DNA of 64,000 nucleotides, taken from Pseudomonas silesiensis (GTDB taxonomy: Bacteria > Pseudomonadota > Gammaproteobacteria > Pseudomonadales > Pseudomonadaceae). The position numbers and the translations under genes are program-made. The DNA is taken from positions 6,291,501 through 6,355,500 of the forward strand of contig NZ_CP014870.1 of the NCBI RefSeq assembly GCF_001661075.1, written 5' to 3'. The notes beneath the pieces were generated by a model, which searched no databases, was not told the DNA's origin, and saw only the letters and a list, made by a program, of their open reading frames with translations. This document shows positions 1 through 10,648 of the stretch, piece after piece (the first letter of the stretch is position 1; each line of letters starts with the position of its first letter).

Positions 1-377
1 TAGCCGTAGGCACCGCCTGGACGGGCGGGGTTGACGCTGAGGCAGACACCGGTATGCATCTCTTTGCAGGAACGGCAGCGCCCGCAAGCGACGTTGAACG
101 GCACGGAGACCAGGTCGCCGATTTGCAGGTTTTCGACGTCGCTGCCCTTCTCGATCACTTCACCGGTGATTTCGTGACCCAGTACCAGGCCGGTCTGGGC
201 GGTGGTACGACCGCGCACCATGTGCTGGTCGGAACCACAGATGTTGGTTGAAACCACACGCAGGATGACGGCGTGATTGATCTTCCTGCCGCGCGGGTCC
301 TGCATTTTGGGATAGTCGATTTTCTGTATTTCGACCTGGCCATTGCCGAGATACACGACACCACGATTACCAGACAT
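1..377 (-). CDS. fdhA: Formaldehyde dehydrogenase, glutathione-independent (N-terminal part; runs off window)
   Basis: NAD-dependent, zinc-containing oxidation of formaldehyde to formate. Only the first ~125 residues are in the window. The protein starts MSGNRGVVYLGNGQVEIQ and shows the zinc-alcohol-dehydrogenase N-terminal fold: STNICGSDQHMVRGRT, the GHEITGEV segment, and the structural-zinc region with Cys residues in ACGRCRSCKEMHTGVC. It is last in the minus-strand sarcosine operon, 206 bases after purU with a REP pair between. Formaldehyde released by sarcosine oxidation is the obvious substrate in this setting. The start at 377 is the only good ATG and is preceded by a GGTGA-type ribosome site. 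Confidence 0.93.
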   Translation of the reverse strand, partial: MSGNRGVVYLGNGQVEIQKIDYPKMQDPRGRKINHAVILRVVSTNICGSDQHMVRGRTTAQTGLVLGHEITGEVIEKGSDVENLQIGDLVSVPFNVACGRCRSCKEMHTGVCLSVNPARPGGAYG

Positions 378-483
378 GCTTTCACCTCGCTGTTGTTTTT
401 ATGTAGTCGCGTCGCCCGGGATCGGCGGCGCGTTGATTGCTTGGGTTATTGCTTGTGTCTTTTTGCGTTGTTTGTAAGGGCCT

Positions 484-579
484 CATCGCGAGCAAGCTCG
501 CTCCCACAGTTGATCTTTGGTGTGACTGAGATCTGGGGGCAGACACAAATCCCTGTGGGAGCGAGCTTGCTCGCGATAG
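484..579. repeat. REP pair, between purU and fdhA
   Basis: Two inverted REP copies (484-509 and 553-579) with GCGAGCAAGCTCGCTCCCAC arms. They face each other across about 43 bases, in the cotranscribed gap between purU and fdhA. Confidence 0.9.
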
Positions 580-583
580 CGAT

Positions 584-1441
584 CTAAAGAACGACAGTGC
601 GATTAGCGTTCAGGAAAACCCTTCGTTCAATGTGATATCCAACGGCCCGCGCCAATGTCAGCCCTTCGATATCCCGCCCCTTGGCAATCAGATCTTCGGG
701 GTAATGACTGTGATCCACAGCCTCCACGCCCTGGGCGATGATCGGACCTTCGTCCAGGTCGTTGTTGATGTAGTGCGCGGTGGCGCCGACCAGTTTCACG
801 CCCTTGTTGTAGGCCTGGTGATACGGCTTGGCGCCCTTGAAGCCCGGCAGCAGGGAGTGGTGAATGTTGATTGCCTTGCCGTCGAGTTTGCGGCACAGCT
901 CTGGCGACAGGACCTGCATGTAACGAGCAAGAATGACCAGCTCGGCGCCGGACTCTTCGATCACTTGCCAGACCTGGCGCTCCTGGGATGGCTTATCGTT
1001 CGGGTCCAGCGGGAAGTGGTAATAGGGAATCTGGTGCCAGTCGGCCAACGGCTTGAGGTCGGGGTGATTGGACACCACGGCGGCCACATCCATGGACAGC
1101 TGGCCGATGCGCTGACGGTAGAGCAAGTCGTTGAGGCAGTGGTCGGCCTTGGAGACCATGATCACCACTTTCGGCCGGTAGTTCGGCGCGGTCAGTTCGA
1201 AGATCATGCCAAACGCCTGGCCACGTTCTTCAAGGCCTGCGCGGAAGGATTGTTCGTCGAAGCCGTCGGGCTGGCGGAATTCCACGCGAATGAAGAAACG
1301 GCCCGAGAGCCGGTCATCGAAGGAGTGGTGTTCGGTGACGTAGCAGCCCTGCTCGAACAGAAAGCGCGTCACCGCATCCACGGTGCCGAGGACGCTTGGG
1401 CAATCGGCGGTCAGAATCCATGTGTCTGGGGCGCGGCTCAT
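584..1441 (-). CDS. purU: Formyltetrahydrofolate deformylase
   Basis: Hydrolyses 10-formyltetrahydrofolate to formate and tetrahydrofolate in the cytosol. The 285-residue length is typical. Residues ~5-80 form an ACT domain (WILTADCPSVLGTVDAVTRF, then a FFIRVEF strand). The C-terminal half is a formyltransferase-type catalytic domain with HHSLLPGFKGAKPYHQAY and the VGATAHYINNDLDEGPII segment holding the catalytic His and Asp. It sits between soxG and fdhA, as in the classical glyA-soxBDAG-purU-fdhA order, where it recycles the folate loaded with one-carbon units by sarcosine oxidase. Confidence 0.95.
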   Translation of the reverse strand: MSRAPDTWILTADCPSVLGTVDAVTRFLFEQGCYVTEHHSFDDRLSGRFFIRVEFRQPDGFDEQSFRAGLEERGQAFGMIFELTAPNYRPKVVIMVSKADHCLNDLLYRQRIGQLSMDVAAVVSNHPDLKPLADWHQIPYYHFPLDPNDKPSQERQVWQVIEESGAELVILARYMQVLSPELCRKLDGKAINIHHSLLPGFKGAKPYHQAYNKGVKLVGATAHYINNDLDEGPIIAQGVEAVDHSHYPEDLIAKGRDIEGLTLARAVGYHIERRVFLNANRTVVL

Positions 1442-1483
1442 AGTGCGGTGACTCCTGAGACATCGATAATCGAAACTGCCTCC

Positions 1484-1588
1484 CCTGTAGGAGCGAGCTT
1501 GCTCGCGATGGACGTCAACGATAACGCGTACTTCCTGGAATAACGCGTCGCCTTCAACTCCATCGCGAGCAAGCTCGCTCCTACAGGG
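1484..1588. repeat. REP pair, between soxG and purU
   Basis: Inverted arms TGTAGGAGCGAGCTTGCTCG (from 1486) and its complement (ending 1588) flank a loop of about 50 bases. The pair lies just before the soxG stop codon, inside the operon. Confidence 0.9.
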
Positions 1589-1597
1589 AGGCGGCGG

Positions 1598-2230
1598 TCA
1601 GGCCTGGACGCTAAGCCCGAATTCAGCGGACGCATCCTGCAACCACAACCACCAGTAATCCGAGAAGCTGCGACGGATCAGCAGTTCCCAGGTGTCTTCG
1701 GCGGTGTGGCGGATCATCAGTTGCGATTTGGCAAACACCGTGCCCACTGCCTTGCCGACCGGAAAGCTGTTGGGGTGCACGTCGTAGCTGGTGGATTTCA
1801 TCAGCACCTGGCGCACGTTCGGGCCGCTCAGTTCGAGAAGCTGCTGGCCGCCGCTGACGTTGACGATGGCGATATGCAGATCGCCCAGCGCTTTACGCAG
1901 TTTTTGCTCGGCAGCGAATTCTTCGCCGCTCGGGACGATCAGCAACCATTCATCCGGCCCCATCCATTGCAGGCTGGTTTCGCCTTTGACGATGACGGTC
2001 AGCGCGCCTGGCAATTCGATGCCCAGCGCTTTTTGCACGCCAGCGGCGAAGGCTGCATCGTGGCCATCGCCACGAATGGTCAGGTGGCCGAGCAGTTTTT
2101 TCTCGCGCACGATCACGCCGGCGCTTTTACGGCCCTTGCCCACCAGGCTGGCGAGGTCGGCATGATGCAGCGACGACTCGGCCTTGGCCCCGGTGGTTGG
2201 GCGTTGTTGGTACACATTGGCTGCGGTCAT
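1598..2230 (-). CDS. soxG: Sarcosine oxidase, gamma subunit
   Basis: Small subunit of the heterotetrameric sarcosine oxidase, which demethylates N-methylglycine to glycine and passes the methyl group to folate. At 210 residues it has the usual family length. Family-like segments include the MGPDEWLLIVP stretch (GcvT-like fold) and the FPVGKAVGTVFAKSQLMIRH region. It is the fourth sox gene, 133 bases downstream of soxA with a REP pair between, unlike the tight B-D-A spacing. The REP may lower soxG expression relative to soxA. That last point is inference. Confidence 0.93.
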   Translation of the reverse strand: MTAANVYQQRPTTGAKAESSLHHADLASLVGKGRKSAGVIVREKKLLGHLTIRGDGHDAAFAAGVQKALGIELPGALTVIVKGETSLQWMGPDEWLLIVPSGEEFAAEQKLRKALGDLHIAIVNVSGGQQLLELSGPNVRQVLMKSTSYDVHPNSFPVGKAVGTVFAKSQLMIRHTAEDTWELLIRRSFSDYWWLWLQDASAEFGLSVQA

Positions 2231-2261
2231 AAAACACCTTTCCTGAATTCGTACGACACAC

Positions 2262-2352
2262 CGTAGGAGCGAGGCTCGCCCGCGAAGGCAGCGACGCGGT
2301 TTATCTGAGGGACCGCGTTATCGTTCTTCGCGGGCAAGCCTCGCTCCTACGG
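2262..2352. repeat. REP pair, between soxA and soxG
   Basis: Arms CGTAGGAGCGAGGCTCGCCC (from 2262) and GGGCAAGCCTCGCTCCTACG (ending 2352). The pair fills nearly the whole soxA-soxG gap. Confidence 0.88.
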
Positions 2353-2363
2353 GAGCTGTGGTG

Positions 2364-5300
2364 TTACACGTTCTGGCGATCGCCTTTCGGATCGAAGAAC
2401 ACCGAAGAAACGATTTCCGCCTCGATCACGCTGCCGTCGGCCAGCGGTGCGAACACGCGCTCACCGATGCGCTTCAAGCCGCCCTTGACCACACCCATGG
2501 CAAACGAATAGCCGAGGGAGTTGTGCAGGTAACTGGAAGTCACGTGACCAACCATGGTCATCGGGATGGTTTGCTTGGTGTTGAACACCAACTGCGCACC
2601 CTCTGGCAGCCATTTGGTCGGATCGATCGGCTTCAGGCCCACCAGCTGCTTGCGCTGATCACGCACGCAGTCTTCGCGGTTCATGCCACGCCAGCCAATC
2701 CACGAGAACGGTTTGGTGCGACCGACACACCAGCCCATGTTCAGGTCGTCCGGGGTCATCGAGCTGTCAGTGTCCTGACCGACGATGATGAAGCCCTTCT
2801 CGGCCCGCAGCACGTGCATGGTTTCGGTGCCGTACGGGGTCAGGTTGTACTTCTTGCCAGCATCGACAATTTTTTCCAGCACGCCCATGGCGTAGTCGGC
2901 TTGCACGTTGACTTCGTACGACAGCTCACCGGTAAACGAAATCCGGAATACCCGCGCCGGCACACCGCCGACCAGGCCTTCTTTCCAGGTCATGAACGGG
3001 AAGGCTTCGTTGCTGATATCGATGTCGGTGACTTCGCCCAGCAGCTTGCGGCTGTTCGGGCCGGACAGGGTCATGGTTGCCCAGTGGTCCGTCACGGACG
3101 TGAAGTACACCTTCAAGTCTGGCCATTCGGTCTGGTGGTAGATTTCCAGCCATTGCAGCACGCGCGCAGCGCCGCCGGTGGTGGTGGTCATCACGAAATG
3201 GTTGTCGGCCAGGCATGCAGTCACGCCGTCGTCGAACACCATGCCGTCTTCTTTGCACATCAGGCCGTAGCGGGCCTTGCCCACGTCGAGCTTGGTCCAG
3301 GCATTGGTGTAGATGCGGTTGAGAAACTCGCGGGAGTCCGGGCCCTGGATGTCGATCTTGCCCAGGGTCGAAGCGTCCAGCAGGCCGACGCTGTCGCGCA
3401 CGGCTTTGCATTCGCGCTTGACCGCGGCGTGCAGGTCTTCACCGTTTTTCGGGAAGTACCATGGACGTTTCCACTGACCGACGTCTTCGAACTCGGCGCC
3501 ATTCTTCACGTGCCAGTGATGCAGCGCAGTGAAGCGTACCGGCTCGAAGATGTGCCCACAGTGACGACCGGCCACGGCGCCGAAGGTCACCGGCGTGTAG
3601 TTCGGACGGAACATGGTGGTGCCCATCTGCGGGATGGTCACGTTCAGCGAACGGGCGGCGATGGCCAGGCCGTTGACGTTGCCCAGCTTGCCCTGGTCGG
3701 TACCGAAGCCCAGTGCGGTGTAGCGTTTGACGTGCTCGACCGATTCGAAGCCTTCGCGGGTCGCCAGTTCGATGCCGCCAGCGGTGACGTCGTTCTGGAA
3801 GTCGACGAATTGCTTCGGCGCTCGTGCAGAGTTCTTTTCGTGAGGCACCTGGAACAGCGCCAGCGTCGGTTCTTCGACACGGCTCAGGGCTTTGGGCAAG
3901 GTGCCTTCGACCCCACTGAAGCCGGCTTCGCTGGCCGCGCGGGCGCCACCTTCGAAACCATCGGCCAGGGAATCGCCGAGACCGTAGACGCCGTTGATGC
4001 CACCGACACATACGCGTTTCTGCGGTGCTTCGCCCGGTACGAAACCGAGGATATCGTCGCGCCAGATCGGCTTGCCGCCCAAGTGCGAGGCCAGGTGAAC
4101 CACCGGGCTGTAACCGCCGGAGCTGGCGACCAGGTCGCATTCGAGCCATTCACCCGGGCTGGTCACGGCGTGCGCCTTGACGTCGATCGCGGCAACGCGG
4201 GCAGCGGTCACGCGCTTGCTGCCGCGGGCCTCGATCACGGCGCTGCCGGTCAGGATGCGGATGCCTTTGGCGCGCGCTTCTTCAACCAGCGCACCGCGCG
4301 GATTGCTGCGAGCGTCGGCGATGGCCACCACTTGCAGGCTGGCGTCGAGCCAGTCCAGGGCAACGCGGTAGGCGTGGTCGTTGTTGGTCGACAGCACCAG
4401 TTTTTTGCCTGGCGCCACGCCGTAACGGCGCACGTAAGTCGACACCGCGCCGGCGAGCATGTTGCCCGGCACGTCGTTGTTGCCGTAAACCAGTGGACGC
4501 TCGTGAGTGCCGGTCGCCAGCACCACACGCTTGGCGCGAACCCGGTGGATGCGCTGACGCACCTGGCCAATCGGTGCGCGGTCGCCGAGGTGATCGGTCA
4601 GGCGCTCGTGAATGGTCAGGAAGTTGTGGTCGTGGTAACCGTTGACCGTGGCGCGCGGCAACAGCAGCACGTCCGGGGTATTTTTCAATTCGTCGATGAC
4701 GCTGGCGACCCACTCGATAGCAGGCTTGCCGTCGAGGCTTTCACGGGAATCGAGCAGGCTGCCGCCGAACTCTTCCTGCTCATCGGCCAGGATCACACGC
4801 GCACCGCTGCGGGCAGCCGCCAGTGCAGCCGCCAGACCCGCAGGGCCAGCGCCGACGATCAGCACGTCGCAGTGCTGGTTCATGTAGTCGTAGGTGTCCG
4901 GATCGTTCTCGGTCGGCGAACGGCCTAAACCTGCGGCCTTACGAATGTACTTCTCGTAGGTCATCCAGAACGATTGCGGGTACATGAAGGTTTTGTAGTA
5001 GAAGCCCGGCGGCATCAGCTTGCCGCCGACCTTGCCGAGAATCCCCATCATATCGTTGTTCACGCTTGGCCAGCCGTTGGTGCTGGTGGCGACCAGGCCT
5101 TGGTACAGCGCCTGTTGCGTGGCGCGCACGTTTGGAATCTGGGTGGCTTCGGTGGCGCCGATCTGCAGCACCGCGTTCGGCTCTTCGGCACCGGCGGCGA
5201 AGATGCCGCGCGGACGCGAATACTTGAAGCTGCGACCGATGATGTCCACACCGTTGGCGATCAGGGCGGCCGCCAGGGAGTCGCCTTCAAAGCCTTTGTA

Positions 5301-5381
5301 GCTCTGGCCGTTGAACGTGAAGCTCAGCACTTTGTTGCGGTCGATCCGTCCGCCGTTGGACAGGCGATTGATCTGGCTCAT
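2364..5381 (-). CDS. soxA: Sarcosine oxidase, alpha subunit
   Basis: Large subunit of heterotetrameric sarcosine oxidase, 1005 residues from the chosen start MSQINRLSNGG at 5381. This start overlaps the soxD stop by 4 bases (ATGA). Domains in order: N-terminal ferredoxin-like 2Fe-2S-type fold (~15-100), an NAD/FAD-binding Rossmann domain with DVLIVGAGPAGLAAALAAA, and a C-terminal GcvT-like aminomethyltransferase domain (from ~600, including the ALRAEKG-type region) that binds tetrahydrofolate. A longer in-frame reading to 5537 would run through soxD and is rejected. A long antisense open frame across this gene is a codon-bias shadow. Confidence 0.97.
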   Translation of the reverse strand: MSQINRLSNGGRIDRNKVLSFTFNGQSYKGFEGDSLAAALIANGVDIIGRSFKYSRPRGIFAAGAEEPNAVLQIGATEATQIPNVRATQQALYQGLVATSTNGWPSVNNDMMGILGKVGGKLMPPGFYYKTFMYPQSFWMTYEKYIRKAAGLGRSPTENDPDTYDYMNQHCDVLIVGAGPAGLAAALAAARSGARVILADEQEEFGGSLLDSRESLDGKPAIEWVASVIDELKNTPDVLLLPRATVNGYHDHNFLTIHERLTDHLGDRAPIGQVRQRIHRVRAKRVVLATGTHERPLVYGNNDVPGNMLAGAVSTYVRRYGVAPGKKLVLSTNNDHAYRVALDWLDASLQVVAIADARSNPRGALVEEARAKGIRILTGSAVIEARGSKRVTAARVAAIDVKAHAVTSPGEWLECDLVASSGGYSPVVHLASHLGGKPIWRDDILGFVPGEAPQKRVCVGGINGVYGLGDSLADGFEGGARAASEAGFSGVEGTLPKALSRVEEPTLALFQVPHEKNSARAPKQFVDFQNDVTAGGIELATREGFESVEHVKRYTALGFGTDQGKLGNVNGLAIAARSLNVTIPQMGTTMFRPNYTPVTFGAVAGRHCGHIFEPVRFTALHHWHVKNGAEFEDVGQWKRPWYFPKNGEDLHAAVKRECKAVRDSVGLLDASTLGKIDIQGPDSREFLNRIYTNAWTKLDVGKARYGLMCKEDGMVFDDGVTACLADNHFVMTTTTGGAARVLQWLEIYHQTEWPDLKVYFTSVTDHWATMTLSGPNSRKLLGEVTDIDISNEAFPFMTWKEGLVGGVPARVFRISFTGELSYEVNVQADYAMGVLEKIVDAGKKYNLTPYGTETMHVLRAEKGFIIVGQDTDSSMTPDDLNMGWCVGRTKPFSWIGWRGMNREDCVRDQRKQLVGLKPIDPTKWLPEGAQLVFNTKQTIPMTMVGHVTSSYLHNSLGYSFAMGVVKGGLKRIGERVFAPLADGSVIEAEIVSSVFFDPKGDRQNV

Positions 5382-5707
5382 ACCTTCTCTCCCAGAGCCG
5401 TGGCGGCCGCTTTCGGGCTGTCGGTCTTGTCGGTGAATTGTGGCTTGGTGCCGATCTTGTAGGTTTCGAGAATCTCGTAGGTCACGGTGTCGCGCGTCAC
5501 GTTGAAATACTGACGGCAGCCGGCGACGTGATCCCACAGTTCGTGGTGCAGACCGCGAGGGTTATCGCGGAAGAACATGTAGTCGCCCCACTCCTCGTCG
5601 GTGCAGCTATTCGGATCCAGTGGACGCGGGATATGCGCCTGGCCGGATGCGTGGAATTCCTCTTCGGAGCGCAGTTCGCCACAGTGAGGACAGAAGATAT
5701 GCAACAT
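5378..5707 (-). CDS. soxD: Sarcosine oxidase, delta subunit
   Basis: Zinc-binding small subunit of sarcosine oxidase, 109 residues. The zinc ligands are visible: CPHCG near the N-terminus (residues ~6-10) and the later conserved His/Cys region (HVAGCRQYFNVTRDT). It lies 14 bases after soxB and overlaps soxA by 4 bases, implying translational coupling of the three core subunits. Confidence 0.96.
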   Translation of the reverse strand: MLHIFCPHCGELRSEEEFHASGQAHIPRPLDPNSCTDEEWGDYMFFRDNPRGLHHELWDHVAGCRQYFNVTRDTVTYEILETYKIGTKPQFTDKTDSPKAAATALGEKV

Positions 5708-5721
5708 AGGGATTTCTCCTG

Positions 5722-6972
5722 TTAGTGGGCGACTGCTGCAGCGCCGTGTTCGTCGATCAACGCACCGTTGTGGAAACGGTCGATGGAGAAAGGTGCGGCC
5801 AACGGGTGCATTTCACCCTTGGCCAGGCTTGCGGCAAATACGTTGCCCGAGCCAGGTGTGGCCTTGAAGCCACCGGTGCCCCAACCGCAGTTGAAGAACA
5901 TGTTCGGTACCGGCGTCTTGGAGATGATCGGGCACGCATCCGGCGTGGTGTCGACGATGCCGCCCCACTGACGGTTCATGCGTACGCGCGACAGCACCGG
6001 GAACATTTCGACGATGGCCTGGACGGTGTGCTCGATCACCGGGTACGAACCCCGCTGGCCATAGCCGTTGTAGCCGTCGATACCGGCGCCGATCACCAGG
6101 TCGCCCTTGTCGGACTGGCTGATGTAACCGTGTACGGCGTTGGACATGATCACGCTGTCGATAATCGGCTTGATCGGCTCGGACACCAGCGCTTGCAGCG
6201 GGTGGGATTCGATCGGCAGGCGGAAACCGGCGAGCTTGGCCATGTGCCCGGAATTACCGGCGGTGACCACGCCGACGCGCTTGCCGCCGATGAAGCCCTT
6301 GTTGGTTTCAACGCCGATGCACACGCCGTTTTCCTTGCGGAAGCCGATCACTTCGGTCTGCTGGATCAGGTCCACGCCCAAGGCGTCAGCGGCACGGGCA
6401 AAACCCCAGGCCACGGCATCGTGACGGGCCACGCCGCCGCGACGCTGGACGGTGGCGCCCATCACCGGGTAGCGGGTGTTCTTCGAGCAGTCGAGATACG
6501 GAATCTCGTCGGCCACTTGCTTGGCATCGAGCAGCTCGCCGTCCACGCCGTTGAGGCGGTTGGCGCTGACCCGACGCTCGGAATCACGGATGTCCTGCAG
6601 GGTGTGGCACAGGTTGTAGACGCCGCGCTGGGAGAACATCACGTTGTAGTTCAGGTCCTGGGACAGGCCTTCCCACAATTTCATTGCGTGTTCGTACAGG
6701 TGCGCCGACTCGTCCCACAGGTAGTTGGAGCGAACGATGGTGGTGTTGCGCGCGGTGTTACCGCCGCCCAGCCAGCCTTTCTCGACCACGGCCACGTTGG
6801 TGATGCCATGCTCTTTTGCCAGGTAGTAGGCGGTCGCCAGACCATGCCCGCCACCGCCGACGATGACCACGTCATAGACCTTTTTCGGGGTCGGCGTGCG
6901 CCACATCCGCTGCCAGTTTTCGTGGTGGCTGAGGGAGTGTTTGAAGAGGCCGAAGCCTGAGTAGCGTTGCAT
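5722..6972 (-). CDS. soxB: Sarcosine oxidase, beta subunit
   Basis: Catalytic flavoprotein subunit that oxidises sarcosine and carries covalent and non-covalent flavin in this family. It is 416 residues from [11 protein letters not shown]. An ATG two codons upstream (6978) lies only three bases from the GGAG ribosome site, so the second ATG (spacing 9) is preferred. A DAO-type Rossmann motif [18 protein letters not shown] is at ~35-55, and a C-terminal [14 protein letters not shown] flavin segment is present. It is 23 bases downstream of glyA and first of the sox genes. Confidence 0.96.
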   Translation of the reverse strand: MQRYSGFGLFKHSLSHHENWQRMWRTPTPKKVYDVVIVGGGGHGLATAYYLAKEHGITNVAVVEKGWLGGGNTARNTTIVRSNYLWDESAHLYEHAMKLWEGLSQDLNYNVMFSQRGVYNLCHTLQDIRDSERRVSANRLNGVDGELLDAKQVADEIPYLDCSKNTRYPVMGATVQRRGGVARHDAVAWGFARAADALGVDLIQQTEVIGFRKENGVCIGVETNKGFIGGKRVGVVTAGNSGHMAKLAGFRLPIESHPLQALVSEPIKPIIDSVIMSNAVHGYISQSDKGDLVIGAGIDGYNGYGQRGSYPVIEHTVQAIVEMFPVLSRVRMNRQWGGIVDTTPDACPIISKTPVPNMFFNCGWGTGGFKATPGSGNVFAASLAKGEMHPLAAPFSIDRFHNGALIDEHGAAAVAH

Positions 6973-6995
6973 AGTCATTTACTCCAAAACCGCGC

Positions 6996-8249
<1,254 letters not shown>

Positions 8250-8437
8250 CGCGTCTCTCCCAGCGGCGGTGGTGCGCCATTCGTCTCGGTGAGGCACTGG
8301 CGTTTCGGCAGTGCCCTTTGAATGCGATGGTATGACCGGCGCAGACAGGCCAAATGCCTACGGACGCCACGCAAAGGTGCGTTTACGACATGGCCTGAAA
8401 TGGCAAGTCGAACACGATCTCCAAATCAACAGAGAAC

Positions 8438-8531
8438 CCTGTGGGAGCGGGCTTGCTCGCGATAGCGGTGGGTCAGCCGCCATCATTGCTGGATGTGATG
8501 CCGCCATCGCGGGCAAGCCCGCTCCCACAGG
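8438..8531. repeat. REP pair upstream of glyA
   Basis: Inverted arms TGTGGGAGCGGGCTTGCTCG and its partner ending 8531, abutting the 3' end of the TraX-like gene. The rest of the 8250-8532 gap is the presumed glyA promoter region. I see no clear -35/-10 pair in it. Confidence 0.88.
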
Positions 8532-8532
8532 G

Positions 8533-9249
8533 TTATGCGGCGAGCTTGCGGATGAGTAGCAGCAGTAAGAAATGCAGTGGATATAAGGCATACGCCCAGC
8601 GCCGCATCGGCGGCAGCTTGAAATGCCCGGCATGTCGCAACAAGACCATCCCCAGCAATGGCGCGATCAGACAAACGGCGATGCCGAGGATGGCTGCGCG
8701 GTTGCCGAACCGGGCCGAGTAATACAGCACCTCCCATTGATTGGCCGCCAGGCAGATCAATCCCGGTAACAGGTTGAAATACCAGGGCCGCCTGATCACC
8801 AGCAACGTCACCAACGGCAACAACACCCCGAAAAAACCGAACATCAGTCGCTCCGGGAACAGTGCCGCCAACACCAACGCAGCGGCCGCCAGCAGTCGCG
8901 ATTGCAGCAGCGGTTGCTGCCAGCCCCGCGCCACCAACAGGCCCAGGGCCAGCGTGGGCAGCACATTGAAGGTGTCGGGGTCAGGAATGAACATTCTGTA
9001 GGGCATTTCACTGACGGCGCTAAACAGCAACAACCACCCCAGATACCGCCAATGGCCGTCGGTCGTGACGCTTCGGGCGCGCGACAGATTGGCCGCCATC
9101 GCCAGACAGAACCACGGGAACGCCAGGCGCCCCGGCACATACAGGATATCGACGGAATAACCGATATATCGCAGATGATCGAGCACCATGCTCAATAGTG
9201 CCAGCCACTTCAGCAGATCCAGTGCACCGTCCCGTTGAGTCATGTGCAT
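8533..9249 (-). CDS. TraX-family membrane protein
   Basis: A polytopic inner-membrane protein of ~238 residues. It resembles TraX, the F-plasmid pilin N-acetyltransferase, and the wider acyltransferase-3-like group. The N-terminus has the family signature RDGALDLLKWLALLSMVLDHL, with Asp-His in the first membrane helix, followed by about seven more hydrophobic segments. Chromosomal homologues without pili are common and their substrate is unknown. Two ATGs (9249 and 9243) are possible; AGGG lies five bases before 9249. It shares a divergent promoter region with ltaE. Confidence 0.75.
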   Translation of the reverse strand: MHMTQRDGALDLLKWLALLSMVLDHLRYIGYSVDILYVPGRLAFPWFCLAMAANLSRARSVTTDGHWRYLGWLLLFSAVSEMPYRMFIPDPDTFNVLPTLALGLLVARGWQQPLLQSRLLAAAALVLAALFPERLMFGFFGVLLPLVTLLVIRRPWYFNLLPGLICLAANQWEVLYYSARFGNRAAILGIAVCLIAPLLGMVLLRHAGHFKLPPMRRWAYALYPLHFLLLLLIRKLAA

Positions 9250-9372
9250 AATTGCCCTGTATTTTTCTGACAGAAAGATCCCGTGCGCTCCCCGGACGAC
9301 CTTCGGTAGAGTGCGCACCATCATTGACCACGATGCTCTTCACCATAAGAGTCTCGATCACGGAAGCCGGCC

Positions 9373-10413
9373 ATGACCGACAAGAGCCAACAATTCGCCA
9401 GCGACAACTATTCCGGTATCTGCCCTGAAGCCTGGGCGGCCATGGAACAGGCCAACCACGGCCACCAGCGCGCGTATGGCGACGATGAATGGACCGCCCG
9501 CGCGGCTGATCAATTCCGCAAACTGTTCGAAACCGACTGCGAAGTGTTTTTCGCCTTCAACGGCACCGCCGCCAACTCCCTGGCCCTGTCGTCGCTGTGC
9601 CAGAGTTACCACAGCGTGATCTGCTCGGAAACCGCCCACGTCGAAACCGACGAATGCGGCGCGCCGGAGTTCTTTTCCAACGGTTCCAAATTGCTCGTCG
9701 CCCGCACCGAAAACGGCAAGCTGACCCCGGAATCGATCCGCGAAATCGCCCTCAAGCGCCAGGACATTCACTACCCGAAACCGCGCGTCGTGACCCTGAC
9801 CCAGGCCACTGAAGTCGGCAGCGTCTACACCCCCGAAGAAATCCGCGCCATCAGCGTCACCTGTAAGGAACTGGGCCTGAACCTGCACATGGACGGCGCG
9901 CGCTTCTCCAATGCCTGCGCATTCCTTGGCTGCTCACCCGCCGACCTGACCTGGAAGGCCGGTGTCGACGTGTTGTGCTTTGGCGGTACGAAAAACGGCA
10001 TGGCGGTCGGCGAGGCCATCCTGTTCTTCAATCACAAACTGGCCGAAGACTTTGACTACCGCTGCAAACAGGCAGGCCAGCTGGCTTCCAAAATGCGCTT
10101 CCTGTCCGCCCCGTGGGTCGGGATCCTGGAAAACGACGCCTGGCTAAACTACGCCCGCCACGCCAACCACTGCGCCCAATTGTTGGCGGAACTGGTCAGC
10201 GACATTCCGGGAGTGGAACTGATGTTCCCGGTGCAGGCCAACGGCGTATTCCTGCAACTCTCGGAACCGGCGATCGCCGCATTGACCGCCAAGGGCTGGC
10301 GCTTCTACACCTTCATCGGCAACGGCGGCGCCCGCTTCATGTGCTCGTGGGACACCGAAGAAGAGCGTGTGCGGGAACTGGCGACGGATATTCGTGAAGT
10401 GATGGCCCGCTAA
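9373..10413 (+). CDS. ltaE: Low-specificity L-threonine aldolase
   Basis: PLP enzyme splitting L-threonine/allo-threonine to glycine and acetaldehyde. It has 346 residues. The fold-type-I signature is clear: HMDGARFSNACAF around 175-187 (aspartate binding the PLP nitrogen) and the lysine segment VLCFGGTKNGMAVGEAI. It stands next to glyA in Pseudomonas betaine loci and links the glycine pool to threonine. It is monocistronic here: its promoter lies in the gap to the TraX-like gene, and a degenerate REP and then the SDR gene follow. Confidence 0.94.
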   Translation: MTDKSQQFASDNYSGICPEAWAAMEQANHGHQRAYGDDEWTARAADQFRKLFETDCEVFFAFNGTAANSLALSSLCQSYHSVICSETAHVETDECGAPEFFSNGSKLLVARTENGKLTPESIREIALKRQDIHYPKPRVVTLTQATEVGSVYTPEEIRAISVTCKELGLNLHMDGARFSNACAFLGCSPADLTWKAGVDVLCFGGTKNGMAVGEAILFFNHKLAEDFDYRCKQAGQLASKMRFLSAPWVGILENDAWLNYARHANHCAQLLAELVSDIPGVELMFPVQANGVFLQLSEPAIAALTAKGWRFYTFIGNGGARFMCSWDTEEERVRELATDIREVMAR

Positions 10414-10465
10414 CCCTCGTTCACGACACACACCCTGTGTACCGATGGTTGTGGAAACGCCAAAC

Positions 10466-10563
10466 CCTGTGGGAGCCGGCTTGCCGGCGAAGGCGTCTTC
10501 AAGGGCCCTGCAAGGCTCAAGACCTTTCGCTGCGGTGCGGCGAGCCGACAAGCCAGCTCCGAC
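10466..10563. repeat. Degenerate REP pair, ltaE-SDR gap
   Basis: The left arm TGTGGGAGCCGGCTTGCCGG is well formed. The right arm reads GACAAGCCAGCTCCGACA and has decayed, so pairing is partial. Confidence 0.7.
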
Positions 10564-10648
10564 AATCCTCATTACAAACATGCATGCGTTCAGCCAGCAG
10601 ACTTCGTCTACATTGACTGGCGAGCCGATAACACTCAGGAGCGCATGC

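Noticed and set aside
2358..4928. 856-codon open frame antisense to soxA
   Set aside because: It lies wholly opposite a full-length conserved enzyme, has His/Val/Gln-rich content typical of reverse translation of GC-rich genes, and has no ribosome site.
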